Origin: Heterotrichella gracilis
Lineage: Eukaryota; Sar; Xanthophyceae; Tribonematales; Xanthonemataceae
DNA: 64,000 nt
Direction: 5' to 3'
Assembly: GCA_032358255.1 (NCBI GenBank)
Contig: JAULBX010030707.1
Span: forward strand, 62,001 to 126,000
How positions within the stretch are numbered: position 1 is the stretch's first letter; the number at the start of each line of letters is the position of its first letter. Made by a program: the position numbers and the translations under genes. Shown one piece after another: positions 51,001 to 62,141 of this stretch. The notes beneath the pieces are model-generated. The model did not search any database. It had not been told where the DNA came from and saw nothing but the letters and a program-made list of their open reading frames with translations.

Positions 51001-54000
51001 ACCTTTTGAATGCACAGCACCCCAATTCTGACCTGCGCATCAAAACATCCCATGTAATTATAAGTATGTATTACACTGTTACATTGGTATGAACATTGCC
51101 AGGGCCAACCTGCTTGGAACCACAAGTGCAAAAATGACTGAAACATGCTGAAATGCACGGAATCAACAGCACATGCAATGTTGTTTCTAGCACTGTGCAA
51201 GAATGCGCCAGGGCACAACACATTGGCACGCAACCGGTTAACCCTTAGGGCACAACATGTTGGCATGCAACCGGTTAATACAGTACTGCACAGTACAGTA
51301 GTACAATATAATTCAAAAAAATGCCAAGCAAATGACCATCGCACCTCATCAGGGATAGCATGAATGTCCTGCTTCTCGTTCTCCAACAGTTGCATTGCTC
51401 CTTCAAGGATGGCAAGAGTAATCGCAGGGCCCCTCCGATCAAAGCTCTCATCAACATGCTGGTTCACATATTGGTGGATGACATCGCGAGGGTTGAAGGC
51501 TCTGCCATTCAGCATGCCATGAAAACCGGATAGATCCTGTATGTGGCAGATAGGGTAATATCAATTATTAATTGCGATGCAATTCAGGGCTGTGGAAGTT
51601 GCAACAAGCAAATTTTACGCAGGCTGAGTAGATGCCTGCCATGATCAGCACCATCCAGTGCTGGATTGTATTGAGTGCTTTATCATAATTGCTCACACAA
51701 AGGTGCATGATCAGCAACATCCAGTGCTGGATTGTATTGAGTCATGATTGCTCTACTCACACAGAGGTGGCTGCGCATGACCTCCCTGTCAACCAATGGT
51801 GCTGGCATTTGCACCATGGACGCATACAAAAATCAGTAAAATTAAAATAAACGGACAAATGAACTTAAGAGATACTCTGATTGCAACGTGGCCTAACCCT
51901 CATTCACAGACTTCAAATACTTGGTGCATGTAATACACTCACCTGCTGGTTCTCAGCCATACTGTAAGCTCGTTGGAGAGCTATGGTGATGTTGTTGGTC
52001 AATTCTCCAAAGTTCCCATACTTCACCATGCTGGTAATTGTATCTTCTTCTCCAGGGTACTCAGTCGGAATCCTCACGGTTTTGCGCACTTCGTCGCTTT
52101 CCAACACCCTTGTTATACAACACGTTGTCTGGACATATTGCTGTACCATCGCACCAAAAGCTGCCTGTACATGGCACCCATGCTATCAGTGCAAGTGTTT
52201 ATCCCTTATGTGCAAGGGCCATTAGCTAGCTTGATATTAGGCTGCCCAAAGGCAATGGTCCAACTGTGGCTCATAGCCATGCACAACCCAAAATGGATTG
52301 AAATTAATCCTGTGATGCAATCATAAAAAACGCTGAGTGAAACTACATTGACATTGCCCTGTTATTTTACCTGCAATGATAGGTCATACATGCAGACGAA
52401 TCTTACAGGCTCCCTTCAAATCTGCACATACCTGGCAGACAGTAATGTCAGGGGTGTATCTGAAAGCCCTCTCCTGCAGCATCAAGTCAACCTCCAAAAA
52501 CAAGTGTACAGGAGCACCCTCAGCCGCCTGCTGCTGATAGCAGATCAACGACAGGATATTCTGTAGCGAACTTGTGAGCACCTGCAACAGCAATCGGTCA
52601 ATTGTAATGAGGATCACCAAGTGTAGCCACATGCAAACTGCTGCAGCATGTATCACAACCCATTGTCATGCAGGGACACTGCCAGGGAAGCTCAGGGGCA
52701 AAGCAACACTGGAGGTTCACGGGGACAATAATGCTGGTTTCAGAATACAGGTTTGCTGCTGACCCTCCTTGAAACCTCCTCTTTTCTTATGCCCTAAATT
52801 AATATGGTGCGGGTGAATCTTACATGTTGAGAGGTGAATTCCCATGCTTATTACACCATTTACTATTTTGTGAGTACATCGCTTTGTAAGCACTGAAATC
52901 GTCCATACCTCCTCCAGGGCGCTTGCCATCATGCAATCTATCAGCCGCAGAAACCTAGTAAGCTGTTGTTGCTTGCGGTTCTGGGTAGGGATGAGGGTGT
53001 AGTTGTGGTCTGAAGGGAAGCTTGAAGTCTTGAGCTTGCTTTTCAGCGGCATTGCATTGTACAAGGAGGTCGTGAGTTGCTCCTGCTCAAAAACAGTTAG
53101 GATGCGGTCAAAGTAGCATGTGATTGACTCCTGCATCAACCAAGTGTGCAAGAGCAAGAACAAGCACTAATGGGACATGTCGACATGCCCCTTTATCTGG
53201 AAGCTTTAGCGATAAACTTAATTTCTTGTGCATAGATTGCATGCATTGCTGAATCAGATTGCACAATCTAAGATAAATGCGGTACAGTATCCTGCTCTAT
53301 CCTACAGCAGAATACCATTATCTTCCACTCTTTTACCTGCTGCTTTGCAAATGCAGCAAGGGCGCCCTCCAAAGCTGCATATGACTCCTCGCAGGCTCCC
53401 AGCGCAGCTCGTTGGATGGACTCCCAACAGGTGCTGATCTTGGACGCCGCTGACTTACAGTGTTCTTCATGAATCTTGCAGAGATTGCTCGCAGAATACA
53501 CCTCGTTTGCTTGCACCACATCCAAGCGCATCCGTTGCACTGTCATGATGACCTCGTGGACCTCGTGCAAGCATTTCTGGAAGCAGCGCAACATGGCAGT
53601 GAAGATGCAAGTATGAACTGCTGCTGGATGCAGAGGATTGGATATAGAACAGCTACAGAATCAGCCTTCAGCATGTAAGAATTGGTGGATGGCCGCTGCC
53701 AGAGTGGTCACATGTCTGTGGAACTCCCCCCCTTATAGTGTTATAATAATATATAATCACTAGGCAACGTGGTGCATTGCAGTAGGGTACATTGCAGTAG
53801 GGTACGAAGCCCTTGGGGCATTTGGAATTCAGGTTGTTGCCGTGAATGTGCACGTGACAGTAAACAAATGACAAAAGAAATATTTGCACTATGCTGAAAT
53901 TGCAAGGGACGGTACCTGGAGCACAGGATCACAGACGACAGACTGCTTGGCCAGCTCCTTCTGCACTGCATGCTGCTTGGCCAGGCGGATGGTTTTGATC

Positions 54001-55810
54001 CACATCCGCCAGCTCTTCCAGAGGCGGAAGCTGTGGAATGTCCTTTTGCTGCGCAGCGCTTGGAAGCAGGCCGTCTCCCGCTTCCATTGCGCCAGGCTCA
54101 CAAAGTCGGCGGTGCCATCCGCAAAGCGCTGCAGAATCCCCTGGGCCACAAGAGAGTCACATGGGTGAGTGTGGAGGACCCTTATAATGAACGATGCCAA
54201 GGATGGTGATTGTGCGCATTGCTTGGCATGGGCAATTGTGTTTTTGCACCTTGATTCCAGGCAGGCAACAGAAAAACCACGGTACCAAATGAACAACAAC
54301 GCCAAAAGCAGGCACCTGGTTCACATTTGAGGCAAAAAGAGCAAATATTGCTCATTTATTGCACGTACCTTGTCGGTCAGTGTGATCAGCTCTCCAGCGG
54401 GAAGCTGCTTGTACTCCACCACCTCCAGGTCGTATGGGTTGAAGTGGACAGAGCTTGCAGGGGTGGCACGCCGCAGGTAGTGCATCTCTGTGATTTCATT
54501 GGCGCTTGCATGGGCCAGCAGCTGCTTCCTGTCAAGGTGCTCTAACAGCCTATGCAGGTTTGAAAACGCAGAGTTCATGTAAAAACTCCCTACAGTGCCA
54601 TTCCTAAAAACATCCTGGTTCAAGCAAGCCCTCGTGCACAGCAGGACGCAACGCAAAATTCTGGCGGGAAAGGTGGCTCCATTGCCAACTGCCTGCGTCC
54701 ACCCACCGACCACCGCTAACACCTACTAGTGGTGACCTCAAAACCCCAAAGATCAAACCCTAGACCTTGTACATTACGCATTTTTCGAGTTTTACCCGAC
54801 CACCAATACCACCTACTGAGAGCAAAACATTTCCCACAACTGTGTGACATCAAATGCAGCCTGCAGTGCTTACGGACGGCTATGCTGCGCAGGCAGTGGC
54901 ACCCGTCACAGGGACTTGCTGGCAGCTGGTAATCGATGCCATGCAAATGGTGGTATTGGGTGGCCTTTAAAGTAATAAATATGTTTTTTGAGAGCTATTA
55001 CTACAAAAACTTTAGCAAAATAATAATAAAAATTGATTGCAAATGGTGTACATATTCATCAGCCGGCCTGGAAGCACTGCAACCTCAGCCCTGCCTTATG
55101 CGCATGCCCTGCTGCCCAATGCACTGGAGGCTTACCATGTGTACTGCGCCCTGCCACTTGCCCCGTGTTGGCGCCTTTCCGGAGGAGGCTCCGCCGCAGT
55201 AAGCACCGCCCCTGCATTGTGTGCGGACCTCAGTACACCCTGGTAGGTCGTAAGGGAATAAACCCCTTAACGTGCCAGAGTCTCTTTAGGGTTTAGGGCT
55301 AGAATGAAACCCTACTGCCAGCGGAACCAGGTGTAGACGGTCAGGCAGGTGCGCAGTACAGTATTGGCCCTTTCCAGCGACAACAACATGCGCATCACCA
55401 TTTAGGATCCATTCGTCTGCTAGGTTGTGAGCATCGGTGGTATGCTTACTTTGTGAGGGGCTGTGGACAGCAGCATCTGAGGGTTGCGCAGCCACATCTT
55501 GTTCTGTAGTTGCAACAACCCTTACTGCAGGTCCCTCCTGGTGTGGCTGCGAGCACCAGCAAGGACTTGATCAACCTCCTGATTGAAGGCAGAACTGCAG
55601 CACAGCGTTGGTGCGCAGAATGCACATACCTTTGATACCTTGCTCCGCCCCTTGGTGTTCTGCTCCTTGAGGCATATGCTAGCCAGAAGCTCCCCCGGAC
55701 GCTGTGGCACCAGTGCAGCCTGTCAGTATCCTTTTTTTTGAACCTGTTTAACTAGTGTAAGCATAGCAACATACCTTCCTGTGCAGATGTGCCGGGGTGC
55801 TCCCATCCAT
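30725..55810 (-). CDS. Axonemal dynein heavy chain (inner-arm, single-headed type)
   Basis: The motor subunit of a flagellar inner dynein arm, which uses ATP to slide outer doublet microtubules. The complete order of a dynein heavy chain is visible on many short exons: tail, linker, AAA1-AAA4, stalk with microtubule-binding domain, AAA5, AAA6 and C-terminal domain. The start is set at 55810 ([12 protein letters not shown], 55775-55810), followed by exons 55630-55719 and 55450-55503 in frame; the next junctions up to about 54550 are not solved. The stop is at 30725 after [15 protein letters not shown], matching the usual HWIxRGxALLC end. The short tail and the AAA2 sequence [18 protein letters not shown] suggest the single-headed inner-arm group (DNAH1/3/6/7/12 type); I cannot say which. 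Introns are AT-rich and short, often 100-400 bases. No disabling change was noticed in the motor exons. Confidence 0.9.
36100..38380 (-). other. Dynein: stalk and microtubule-binding domain
   Basis: [12 protein letters not shown] (about 38235-38270) leads into the outgoing coiled coil ([40 protein letters not shown]), and [20 protein letters not shown] starts the microtubule-binding domain. [20 protein letters not shown] (about 37040-37115) continues it. GLCMWV-like [19 protein letters not shown] (about 36710-36770) and [20 protein letters not shown] form the returning coil, ending near 36110 with [20 protein letters not shown]. Confidence 0.85.
38600..40060 (-). other. Dynein: AAA4
   Basis: The exon near 39030-39660 reads [20 protein letters not shown], then the Walker [20 protein letters not shown] (about 39325-39385), [17 protein letters not shown], and [13 protein letters not shown]. 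The arrangement is that of a functional AAA4 regulatory ATPase site. Confidence 0.85.
40390..42310 (-). other. Dynein: AAA3
   Basis: Exons carry [12 protein letters not shown], then [20 protein letters not shown] with an intact Walker A (about 41530-41590), [13 protein letters not shown] as Walker B (about 41075-41115), [32 protein letters not shown] and [20 protein letters not shown] (40405-40480). The usual CAPPGGGRNPV segment is altered to [10 protein letters not shown]. Confidence 0.85.
42800..44580 (-). other. Dynein: AAA1/AAA2 boundary and AAA2
   Basis: [20 protein letters not shown] (about 44430-44490) closes AAA1. AAA2 follows with the P-loop region [16 protein letters not shown] (about 43845-43900), where the second Gly of GxxxxGK[ST] is Ala. 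Then [42 protein letters not shown] (43240-43450) and [13 protein letters not shown] (about 42835-42875), all strongly conserved in dyneins. Confidence 0.85.
43027..43044. repeat. Interstitial telomere repeat in a dynein intron
   Basis: AACCCTAAACCCTAAACT lies just after the exon of AAA2 in reading direction reversed. It shows that telomere-type repeats also occur in this gene's introns, though far less often than in the membrane and SGNH genes. Confidence 0.8.
44540..45562 (-). other. Dynein: AAA1, main ATPase site
   Basis: Walker A is [18 protein letters not shown] (plus coordinates about 45421-45473), followed by [12 protein letters not shown], whose exon starts at 45357 on the plus strand. 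The next exon (up to 45220) begins [20 protein letters not shown] and supplies the Walker B region [16 protein letters not shown]. Then [20 protein letters not shown] and [20 protein letters not shown] (44780-44880). All catalytic motifs of the main hydrolytic site look intact. Confidence 0.9.
45640..48100 (-). other. Dynein: linker (DHC_N2) exons
   Basis: Exons contain [20 protein letters not shown] (about 47900-47960), [18 protein letters not shown] (about 47460-47520), [16 protein letters not shown] (about 46760-46830) and [20 protein letters not shown] (about 46140-46220). Then follow [15 protein letters not shown] and [18 protein letters not shown] (45740-45890). These are the conserved linker motifs in family order; the linker swings to produce the power stroke. 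Confidence 0.8.
51195..51280. repeat. Tandem repeat in a dynein intron
   Basis: Two units of about 41 bases, each reading 'gggcacaaca' then 'ggcatgcaaccggttaa' or a close variant, lie at about 51199-51241 and 51248-51279, within an intron of the dynein tail. Confidence 0.7.
51640..51745. repeat. Tandem repeat in a dynein intron
   Basis: The block 'ccatccagtgctggattgta' with 'tgatcagca' before it occurs at about 51642-51677 and again at about 51709-51745, a period of 67 bases. Both units are followed by 'ttgagt'. Confidence 0.75.
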
Positions 55811-57190
55811 GCTGTTCAAGGCAGGACAGCCCAGTTGCGCTCAGCTTGCAGCATGGCAAACCCTGCCAAGGAAAGTGTGAAAGCTAAAGGATGGCAAGCG
55901 CCTGAGGATATAGCAGTGAATGGGTATATAGGGGCGGCGTATTCATAGCTCACACACTGGAACTCGTTGAAGGGCACTAACAGAGACTTTGACTGGGAAC
56001 ACAAGGCTTTTGTGGGCAACGAACCCTGATACAATAGTGCCTGTCGCAACGCTATAATCTTCTTACGACTTTCAAAGTGATACAGTGATAAATGCAGGTT
56101 GATTTGTGATGTTTATGAGCCCACAGCAAAACCACAATCGGTCAGGTTTTGGGCTTGCCTGCCACAAGTGCAGAAAAAACCGCCTTGGCACAACCAATAC
56201 CGCTTAGACGTTCGCACAGTGTACATAATTGAGCGATTGCATTTCTTGCTAGACTTGTGACAAGTTGGGAGGTATTGGGTTGGTTTTGTACAACGCAAGT
56301 ATAGAACCAACGAGCTATGTGTTGACCTCAACCATATGCATCCATACAAGCCAACTCGTACACTAGCGTGCTCAAACCCTAGAAAAGGCGCAAGAGCCAC
56401 AGACCCAGAAAAATGTAGGATTTACACAACCCACCTCTTTCTGCCGGGCTGTGCAGCTGCAGCAAAAGCATGTTTCTTACTCCGCTGCCAGGACATGCGG
56501 GGCCTGCATGCGATAGCGAAACCCTCGACCCAATACTAAGTACGTGTACGTCGAAACCGCAGTGTATCCTCCAAATTAGCTTGTACGCAAAAACCACCTG
56601 TGTTGACACCAAAAAAACTCTCCATTTGCATACAAAACCCTCATATGAATGCTATCCATACTGCCCGGTGCACTGTCTGCGTGAGGTCGACCTCGCTCAT
56701 TCGTGAAAAAGTGGGGCCCACATTGTGGGCCACAACTTGGCAAACATCTACACGTGTACGGTAGATGTAGCGTACTACACAATCCAAGCTGGTTGTTGCT
56801 GACACAACCCTGACAGTTCGCTCGCTAAATTATTGTGTGTGGAATACTTTTGTATAGGTACGTACTGCCTACTCCGAAGTTGAACGCAGCCCACTTTCCA
56901 CAAGCCTCGATCTCTGTCAAGGGCGGTGTTGTGAGAAAGGAGCACCCTGTGTCGTGACATCCGTTTGCAGCATATACCTTGGCCTGTCATTAGCCAGCTG
57001 AGCAGCCCATCATCACCTTACAGCCACATCGCTGACGCCCATCTGGACGCTCAACGACTTTCAGCTGCCCTGGACCGCACCATACGCCTCCATGTACCCG
57101 AAACCAGCCAGATCCCCGCCCCCCAGACCTCCATGATGACTGGCCGATGCCGATGATAGCGGCCTGGCAAGTGACTACTCGCCCACCAGC
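55811..57190. other. Divergent intergenic region, dynein / SGNH
   Basis: The two genes start about 1.4 kb apart on opposite strands, so promoters of both probably lie here. I see no reliable gene; frames at 56113-56706 are short, overlapping and unrecognised. A single CCCTAG-type telomere-like motif occurs near 56375. Confidence 0.45.
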
Positions 57191-60100
57191 ATGGCCCACA
57201 TGCACGCCTCGCCCGCACCGCTATGGCTGCTGTGGGCAGCCGTCTGGCTCGCAACCTGCTCGGCCATGGTGTACCCTCCCATCGGCTCGTGTGCCACCTC
57301 CCCATCCGCGCTCGAAGCACGCAGGCGGGAGCCTTTCAACGAGGTTCGCCTTGTCACCCACCAGAGACTACCTGAGGACTCGGCCTTTCTGCGCAACGGC
57401 ACGGAGGTACGAAGCCGACGCCATGATGCCCTGAAACTGGAATGAACCTTAAACTTGTGGGGCGCTGCAAATCTGCAAAACCCTGGTGGCTTGACAAACC
57501 GCCTCGGAGGATCCTTTTTGGCGTATGCATGGACCATGATTTATACAGGGTTACGTCAAGTTGTCAAGAGATTTGCTGATGCCTTAATCACGCACCTCCT
57601 GCAGGTGCAGGTATCTCATATCAACTAGTAAGCTATTCATGTCCGAGTTTGGCCCTCCCGGCAGCACGCTTGTATGCACCCTTTGCAGCATGCCCTCCTC
57701 TCCACCTCCCCCTTCTGCCTTGTCCTGCTTTTAATAATAGATACCAAGCAGCAAAGTTAAAGTCCAACTGCCCTTTCTACTTGCTGCAGTGGCCTATTCT
57801 GAACCAGATCTACACTTATGAGCCAGCGCTGCCCGCATCCAGACTGGCGCTGGCTCGGGGGGTGACAGGCAACGCCTCACGCATGCGCTCTGTATTTGCA
57901 AGGCTGTTGGCAGGTAAGGGAGGCGTGGATGGGGCCCCACGTAGCACAGCTCCCTTGATGCAGATGGGCATGTGAGAGGCATGTGGCACGTACTAGGGTT
58001 TGGGTGTAAGGTCAGGGTTTACGGTTTGGTCAACAACAGCTGGGTCCGGGGGTGACAGGCGCCTGCGTGCTGTGTTTGCAAAGCTGCTGGCAGGTAGGGG
58101 AGGGCTTGAATTGGACACGGGACCTCTGGCTCTGGGTGGCTTGTGCAAAAGATACCATCTGGGCAGACCACTTAGGGTTTGAGGATTGGTCCCCATCTGA
58201 CGCAGAACCCTTGATGCAGATGGGCTCATGAAATGTGTCAGGGTTTGGGATGCAGGGGTAGGGTTCAGGGTGTGGTTAACAACAGTTGTGTGACGGGTTT
58301 GGTGGACGGTCTGCCATGTAGGTTTGCATGGGCCGTGGCCTGGTGGCAACCCTAAGTACTAAACCCTAACGCAGTCACTCGAGCGTGTGCAATGCTGGCT
58401 CGGCATCTGCATCACTACCATGGCAACATCCTTTATTTAGATTGAAAGCACAAAAGGGTTAACCCTGAACCCTACAGCTGCACCTGCAATGCCACCAACC
58501 TCAGCCATCCTCCCATACCCACCAACCCCACCCACCCCCCTCTCCCCCCCTCCCAGGCCAGCCCATCACGGCCGTCATGCTAGGTGGCAGTGTGACCGCA
58601 GCAGCAGGAGCCATGTACCCCGCGCAGGAGGGGTACGCATACCAGGTATGGCGGGGGCACCTGGCAGAATGAGCGCCCTGCTAGGCTGGCTTTCTGTCAC
58701 TATCGCTTTGCATGTTGAGGGACGCATTGGCAACGCCCCTGTACATGGAGAGGAGGCATGCGGTTTTTCTTTCCTTGCATGCTCAAACCCTAATCCCTGT
58801 GATTCTAAACCCTAACCACATGCCTCCCAGGTGCTAACGTTCATCAACACACCCATGGATCAACCTGCACCCCGTCCACGCCTCCTCAGCCCCTAAACCC
58901 AAACCGGATGCCTTGCAAAATGCTGATATGAGTTAACACCGTTTTACAGTACCCCGGGCCTCCACATCCTGAACCCCTTAACCCTAAAACCTGTATGGTT
59001 TATGAACCCAACCCCTACGTAAAGCCTAAACCAACGCCTCCCTGTTGCTGATGTGGACTCCTAAGGCCTTACACGTATAGATTCCATAAACCTAAACCCT
59101 GACACACAAATCCTACATTACGGTACCCTAAACCCTCCACCCCTCAGGTGCTGACGTGGCTCAACACCACCTTCCCGCATCCCGGCCACCGCCTGCTCAA
59201 CCCCTCAGTGGGTGGCATCGCCTCGCTGTGGTACATGGCCTGCCTGGAGGACTTTGTGCCCCCAGATGCAGACCTGGTGGTGCTTGAGTGGACGCTGAAC
59301 GACTACTTTGTGGCGGGGAAGGACTTTGACTCCGTGTACAGGTAAGGGGGGATGTCTGGCATTTGGCGCTCTGAGTGTTTGCCAAAGGGGCAAGGGCATG
59401 GCAGTGTTGGGTGGCCGCTGGTCTTGATCTGGCTGTACCGTTGGAACAGCTAGAGTGCATAAGTCTTGATAATATACTAGAGAGCGCTGAACCAACACCT
59501 CCGTGGCCGAAAAGGATTTTGCCTCGGTGTACAGGGGTGTGCAGAAGGTGTACTGCTGATGTGTGGTTGTGATGACTCGATCTTGTTAACAAAAATTGGG
59601 AGGAGACTTTAGTGGAAGCCACTTCTCCTGCACAACAATTCCAGCCTTGCATTACACGCGGACATTGGTGGCACATCGCTACACATGCTTTTCATCAACC
59701 ACTGGCACACCCACCCACCCCACCCCATCCCCTGAATACGGTACCCCACTCAAAACCCCACACGCCCCACCCCACCCACAGGCAGTCCCATGAGGTCATC
59801 CTGCGCCGCCTGCTCTCCCTACCCACCCACACCGCGGTCCTGTACCTCCATTGGTACGCCCCCTTCTACGCCAAGGGGGGGATTTTCTTCGAGACCGCAG
59901 AGGACGCGCTGGACATTTTCATGGCCCACTACGACATCCCCTCCCTCTCCTTCCGCAACTCGCTGTATGACCTCATACAAGGGAATGTGACAGGGTACCA
60001 GTATGTGCAGATGTTCTGTGACGAGGCCCACCCCAACCAGCTGGGCCACAGGTGAGGAAATGGCATTTGAAAGGGTTAATGCAATAGTCTGAAATATAGC

Positions 60101-62141
60101 GCATGTATGTTAGAAAATCATCGTTAAAGATTTATAATAAAATGCAATTGCACCAGGCCATCGCTCGACCTGCTATGCAAGGCAGAGATTGAATCCTAGA
60201 AAGCACTAAAACCACGGCGGGGGCGTGGAGAGAAATACAGTGTTAATATAATCTATGCTGATCCTTATGCCGTACCCTCCCCTAGGTACTTATCAGACAT
60301 CGTGATCGCCTACCTGCAAGACGTGGCCGCTGACGTGGCGCTCAATCCGCTGACTCAGCGCGACACCGATGCCCTGTCAGCGCCCCTCATGGACCCCCTG
60401 CTGCCCTACGACACCACGGGGTCCAGCTGGTGCAGGCGAAACCATGCGCTGGAGGAGGTGCAGGTGGCGGCGAACCAGGTGCGGGGTGCGGGGGGGGGAC
60501 CAAAGGGGGCGCATAGGTGGGGGATTGTGGAAATAAGATCAATAAAGTCGGAGGCCAGCATTCTGTTGCCTGCTGATTTGAATCTAGACCGTGCATTGGA
60601 TGTATGATCCCAGATGGCCTCGTTCTCAAACATTTCATTTCTGCCTCGAGTAACGCCCACCTACTTGAGACCAGGGGCGCATTTATCCATCTGTATACAT
60701 TTGTTCATGCGTTTTTCCCATTTTGCAGGGCTGGCAGTACACCCCCCTGCACTACAACGGCCAGGACGGGTTTGGCTACTCCACCACCACGCCTGGTGCG
60801 CTGCTGCGGCTGAAGCTCCAACCCGCCCAGTGCGGCGAGCCTGCGGTGTACGGGGAGGGGTCGGTGGTCGGTGTGGGGTACATCAAGGCATTTGGTGCTT
60901 TGGGCAGCGCCACGTTGAGCTGTGTGGAGGGGTGCACATGTGACACACAGGTGCGCAAACCCTAAACCCTAAACCCAAAAATAGGGTGCCTCTCTAGGGT
61001 GGGATCTAGGTAGGTCATGCAGGGTCATAATCACAAGTAATTTGGTGCGGGGGCCCAGCGCCACATTGAGCTGCGTGGATGGGTGCACGTGTGACACGCA
61101 GGTGTGCAAACCCTAAACCCTAATGCTTGATGGCGTAGACCGTCTCCTTGAAGCTGGTGGTGTGGAGCATGTCCGTGGGCGTGATCATGCGGCATGAGCT
61201 GTGATATAGGTAAATCATGTAGATGCTTAGGGAGAAAAGCAGAAAGGGATCGCACACAGGCGGAGCTAGTGGGTTGCAGGGGAGGCGCACTAGCACCAGG
61301 TGTGCTTGATAGATCATCCACCCCGTGACACCCACCTTCCTTCAAATTCGGTGGGAAATTTGTGGCCGCTTTTGACGTGCGCCCACCCACCTTGGTACAG
61401 ATGCTTGATGCCAGCAGCCAGCGCAACGTGTCTGAGGAGTCCTGGGCCTACCTGTCAGTTGCACAGACCCAGGCCTGCGCCCTGGAGCTCAAAACAGGTG
61501 GGGATGGCAGCAGATGGCAGGGGAAATGGTGGTCACATATAGTAATAGCATTTCCTCAAAGGTAATGTCCTCCTTTTTGTTACCTCCTTCAGGAGGTTTC
61601 GTATGGACCTGCCCAGGAACGCGCTGCACGCATGCCATTCATCAAGGTTACATCAAATATATGTTCACATTGCAGGCATCGGGTATAGGATGGTATCTCC
61701 GTGTTCTTGTTATGTTCTGTAAATTTTTTAAATATTTTCATTATCATATGAATTCCAGCCTTGAAGCTAAATCAGCCAGGTCACATTGCATACCCGGGGA
61801 TGCAAATCTGTGATGCTCTGTAAGATGTACAGATAGCTGCTTTCACATATCTATTTAACGTGTAAATCTGCGCACACAGGCGACGCACCAGCGGCCCCCG
61901 GCACCGTACACATCAAATTAACCTGTAATTTGCGCACACAGGCGACGCACCAGCGGCCCCCGGCACCACCTTGAGCTTCCACCTCACCGCGCTCAGCGTC
62001 AGCTGCAGCAGGCCAGCCACCGCGCAGTACTTCCAGAAAGCCGACCTGGCCAAGGTCAAGTCCCACGAGGATGAAACGGATGCGCGCTGTGCCGTGGGGC
62101 AGCCTGTGCTGGGGGGCCACGTGTGCCCCGGGAATGCGTGA
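57191..62141 (+). CDS. Secreted SGNH/GDSL-type hydrolase
   Basis: A probable ester hydrolase of the SGNH fold entering the secretory pathway; substrate unknown. Nine exons (57191-57406, 57790-57913, 58557-58645, 59148-59341, 59782-60051, 60286-60478, 60729-60950, 61401-61497, 61942-62141) join in frame to 534 residues. The start MAHMHASPAPLWLLWAAVWL is a signal peptide. Block I is MLGGSVTAAAG (nucleophile Ser125), block II NPSVGGIAS (Gly165), block III LEWTLNDY (Asn194), and block V FCDEAHPNQLGHRYL (Asp288, His291), giving the full Ser/Gly/Asn/His set. The C-terminal third is a Cys-containing beta-rich region (CVEGCTCDTQ, VSCSRPATAQY). Exon 8 could begin earlier, since its frame is open to about 61345, but only the 61401 acceptor joins in phase. 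Three introns contain duplicated exon edges. Confidence 0.82.
57993..58095 (+). repeat. Telomere-like tract and copy of SGNH exon 2 end
   Basis: After exon 2 (ending 57913) a TAGGGTTTGGGTGTAAGG-like tract (57993-58027) is followed by a copy of the exon end and donor at about 58038-58097, matching 57848-57919 (CGGGGGTGACAGGC, TGTTTGCAA and GGCAGGTA blocks), with an internal deletion of about a dozen bases. Confidence 0.8.
58790..59135. repeat. Degenerate CCCTAAA cluster in SGNH intron 3
   Basis: Intron 3 is studded with CCTAAACC, AACCCTAACC and similar telomere-like motifs (about 58792-58816, 58892-58906, 58977-58990, 59020-59032, 59090-59101, 59126-59133). This is the densest such cluster in the window. 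Confidence 0.75.
60957..61122 (+). repeat. Telomere repeats and copy of SGNH exon 7 end
   Basis: Three CCCTAAA units (60957-60979) follow the exon 7 donor. At 61056-61102 the exon end is repeated (CAGCGCCACATTGAGCTG, GGGTGCACGTGTGACACGCAG, donor GTGTGC), again followed by AAACCCTAAACCCTAA. Exon end and repeat tract are thus duplicated together. Confidence 0.85.
61872..61977 (+). repeat. Duplicated acceptor and start of SGNH exon 9
   Basis: The segment 'gcgcacacag' plus GCGACGCACCAGCGGCCCCC occurs at 61871 and again at 61933, a period of 62 bases. Only the second copy continues into the open exon; the first ends in CCGGCACCGTACAC. No telomere-like bases lie between. Confidence 0.85.

Larger units (their letters stand above)
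48100..55810 (-). other. Dynein: N-terminal tail exons
   Basis: Tail exons include [18 protein letters not shown] (55450-55503), a block [19 protein letters not shown] with [15 protein letters not shown] (about 54370-54555), RPFHSFRLW-type helical exons near 54000, and coiled helical exons at 50.8-53.6 kb and 48.5-49.9 kb. This part is poorly conserved among dyneins; it binds intermediate and light chains. At least one exon between 54555 and 55450 is missing from my model, because the frames on either side do not join. Confidence 0.6.

Noticed and set aside
54930-55300. Plus-strand frames near 55033-55296, and a minus segment 55140-55220, as extra exons
   Set aside because: The minus segment could be a missing dynein exon, but neither its frame nor its junctions match the exons on either side with confidence.
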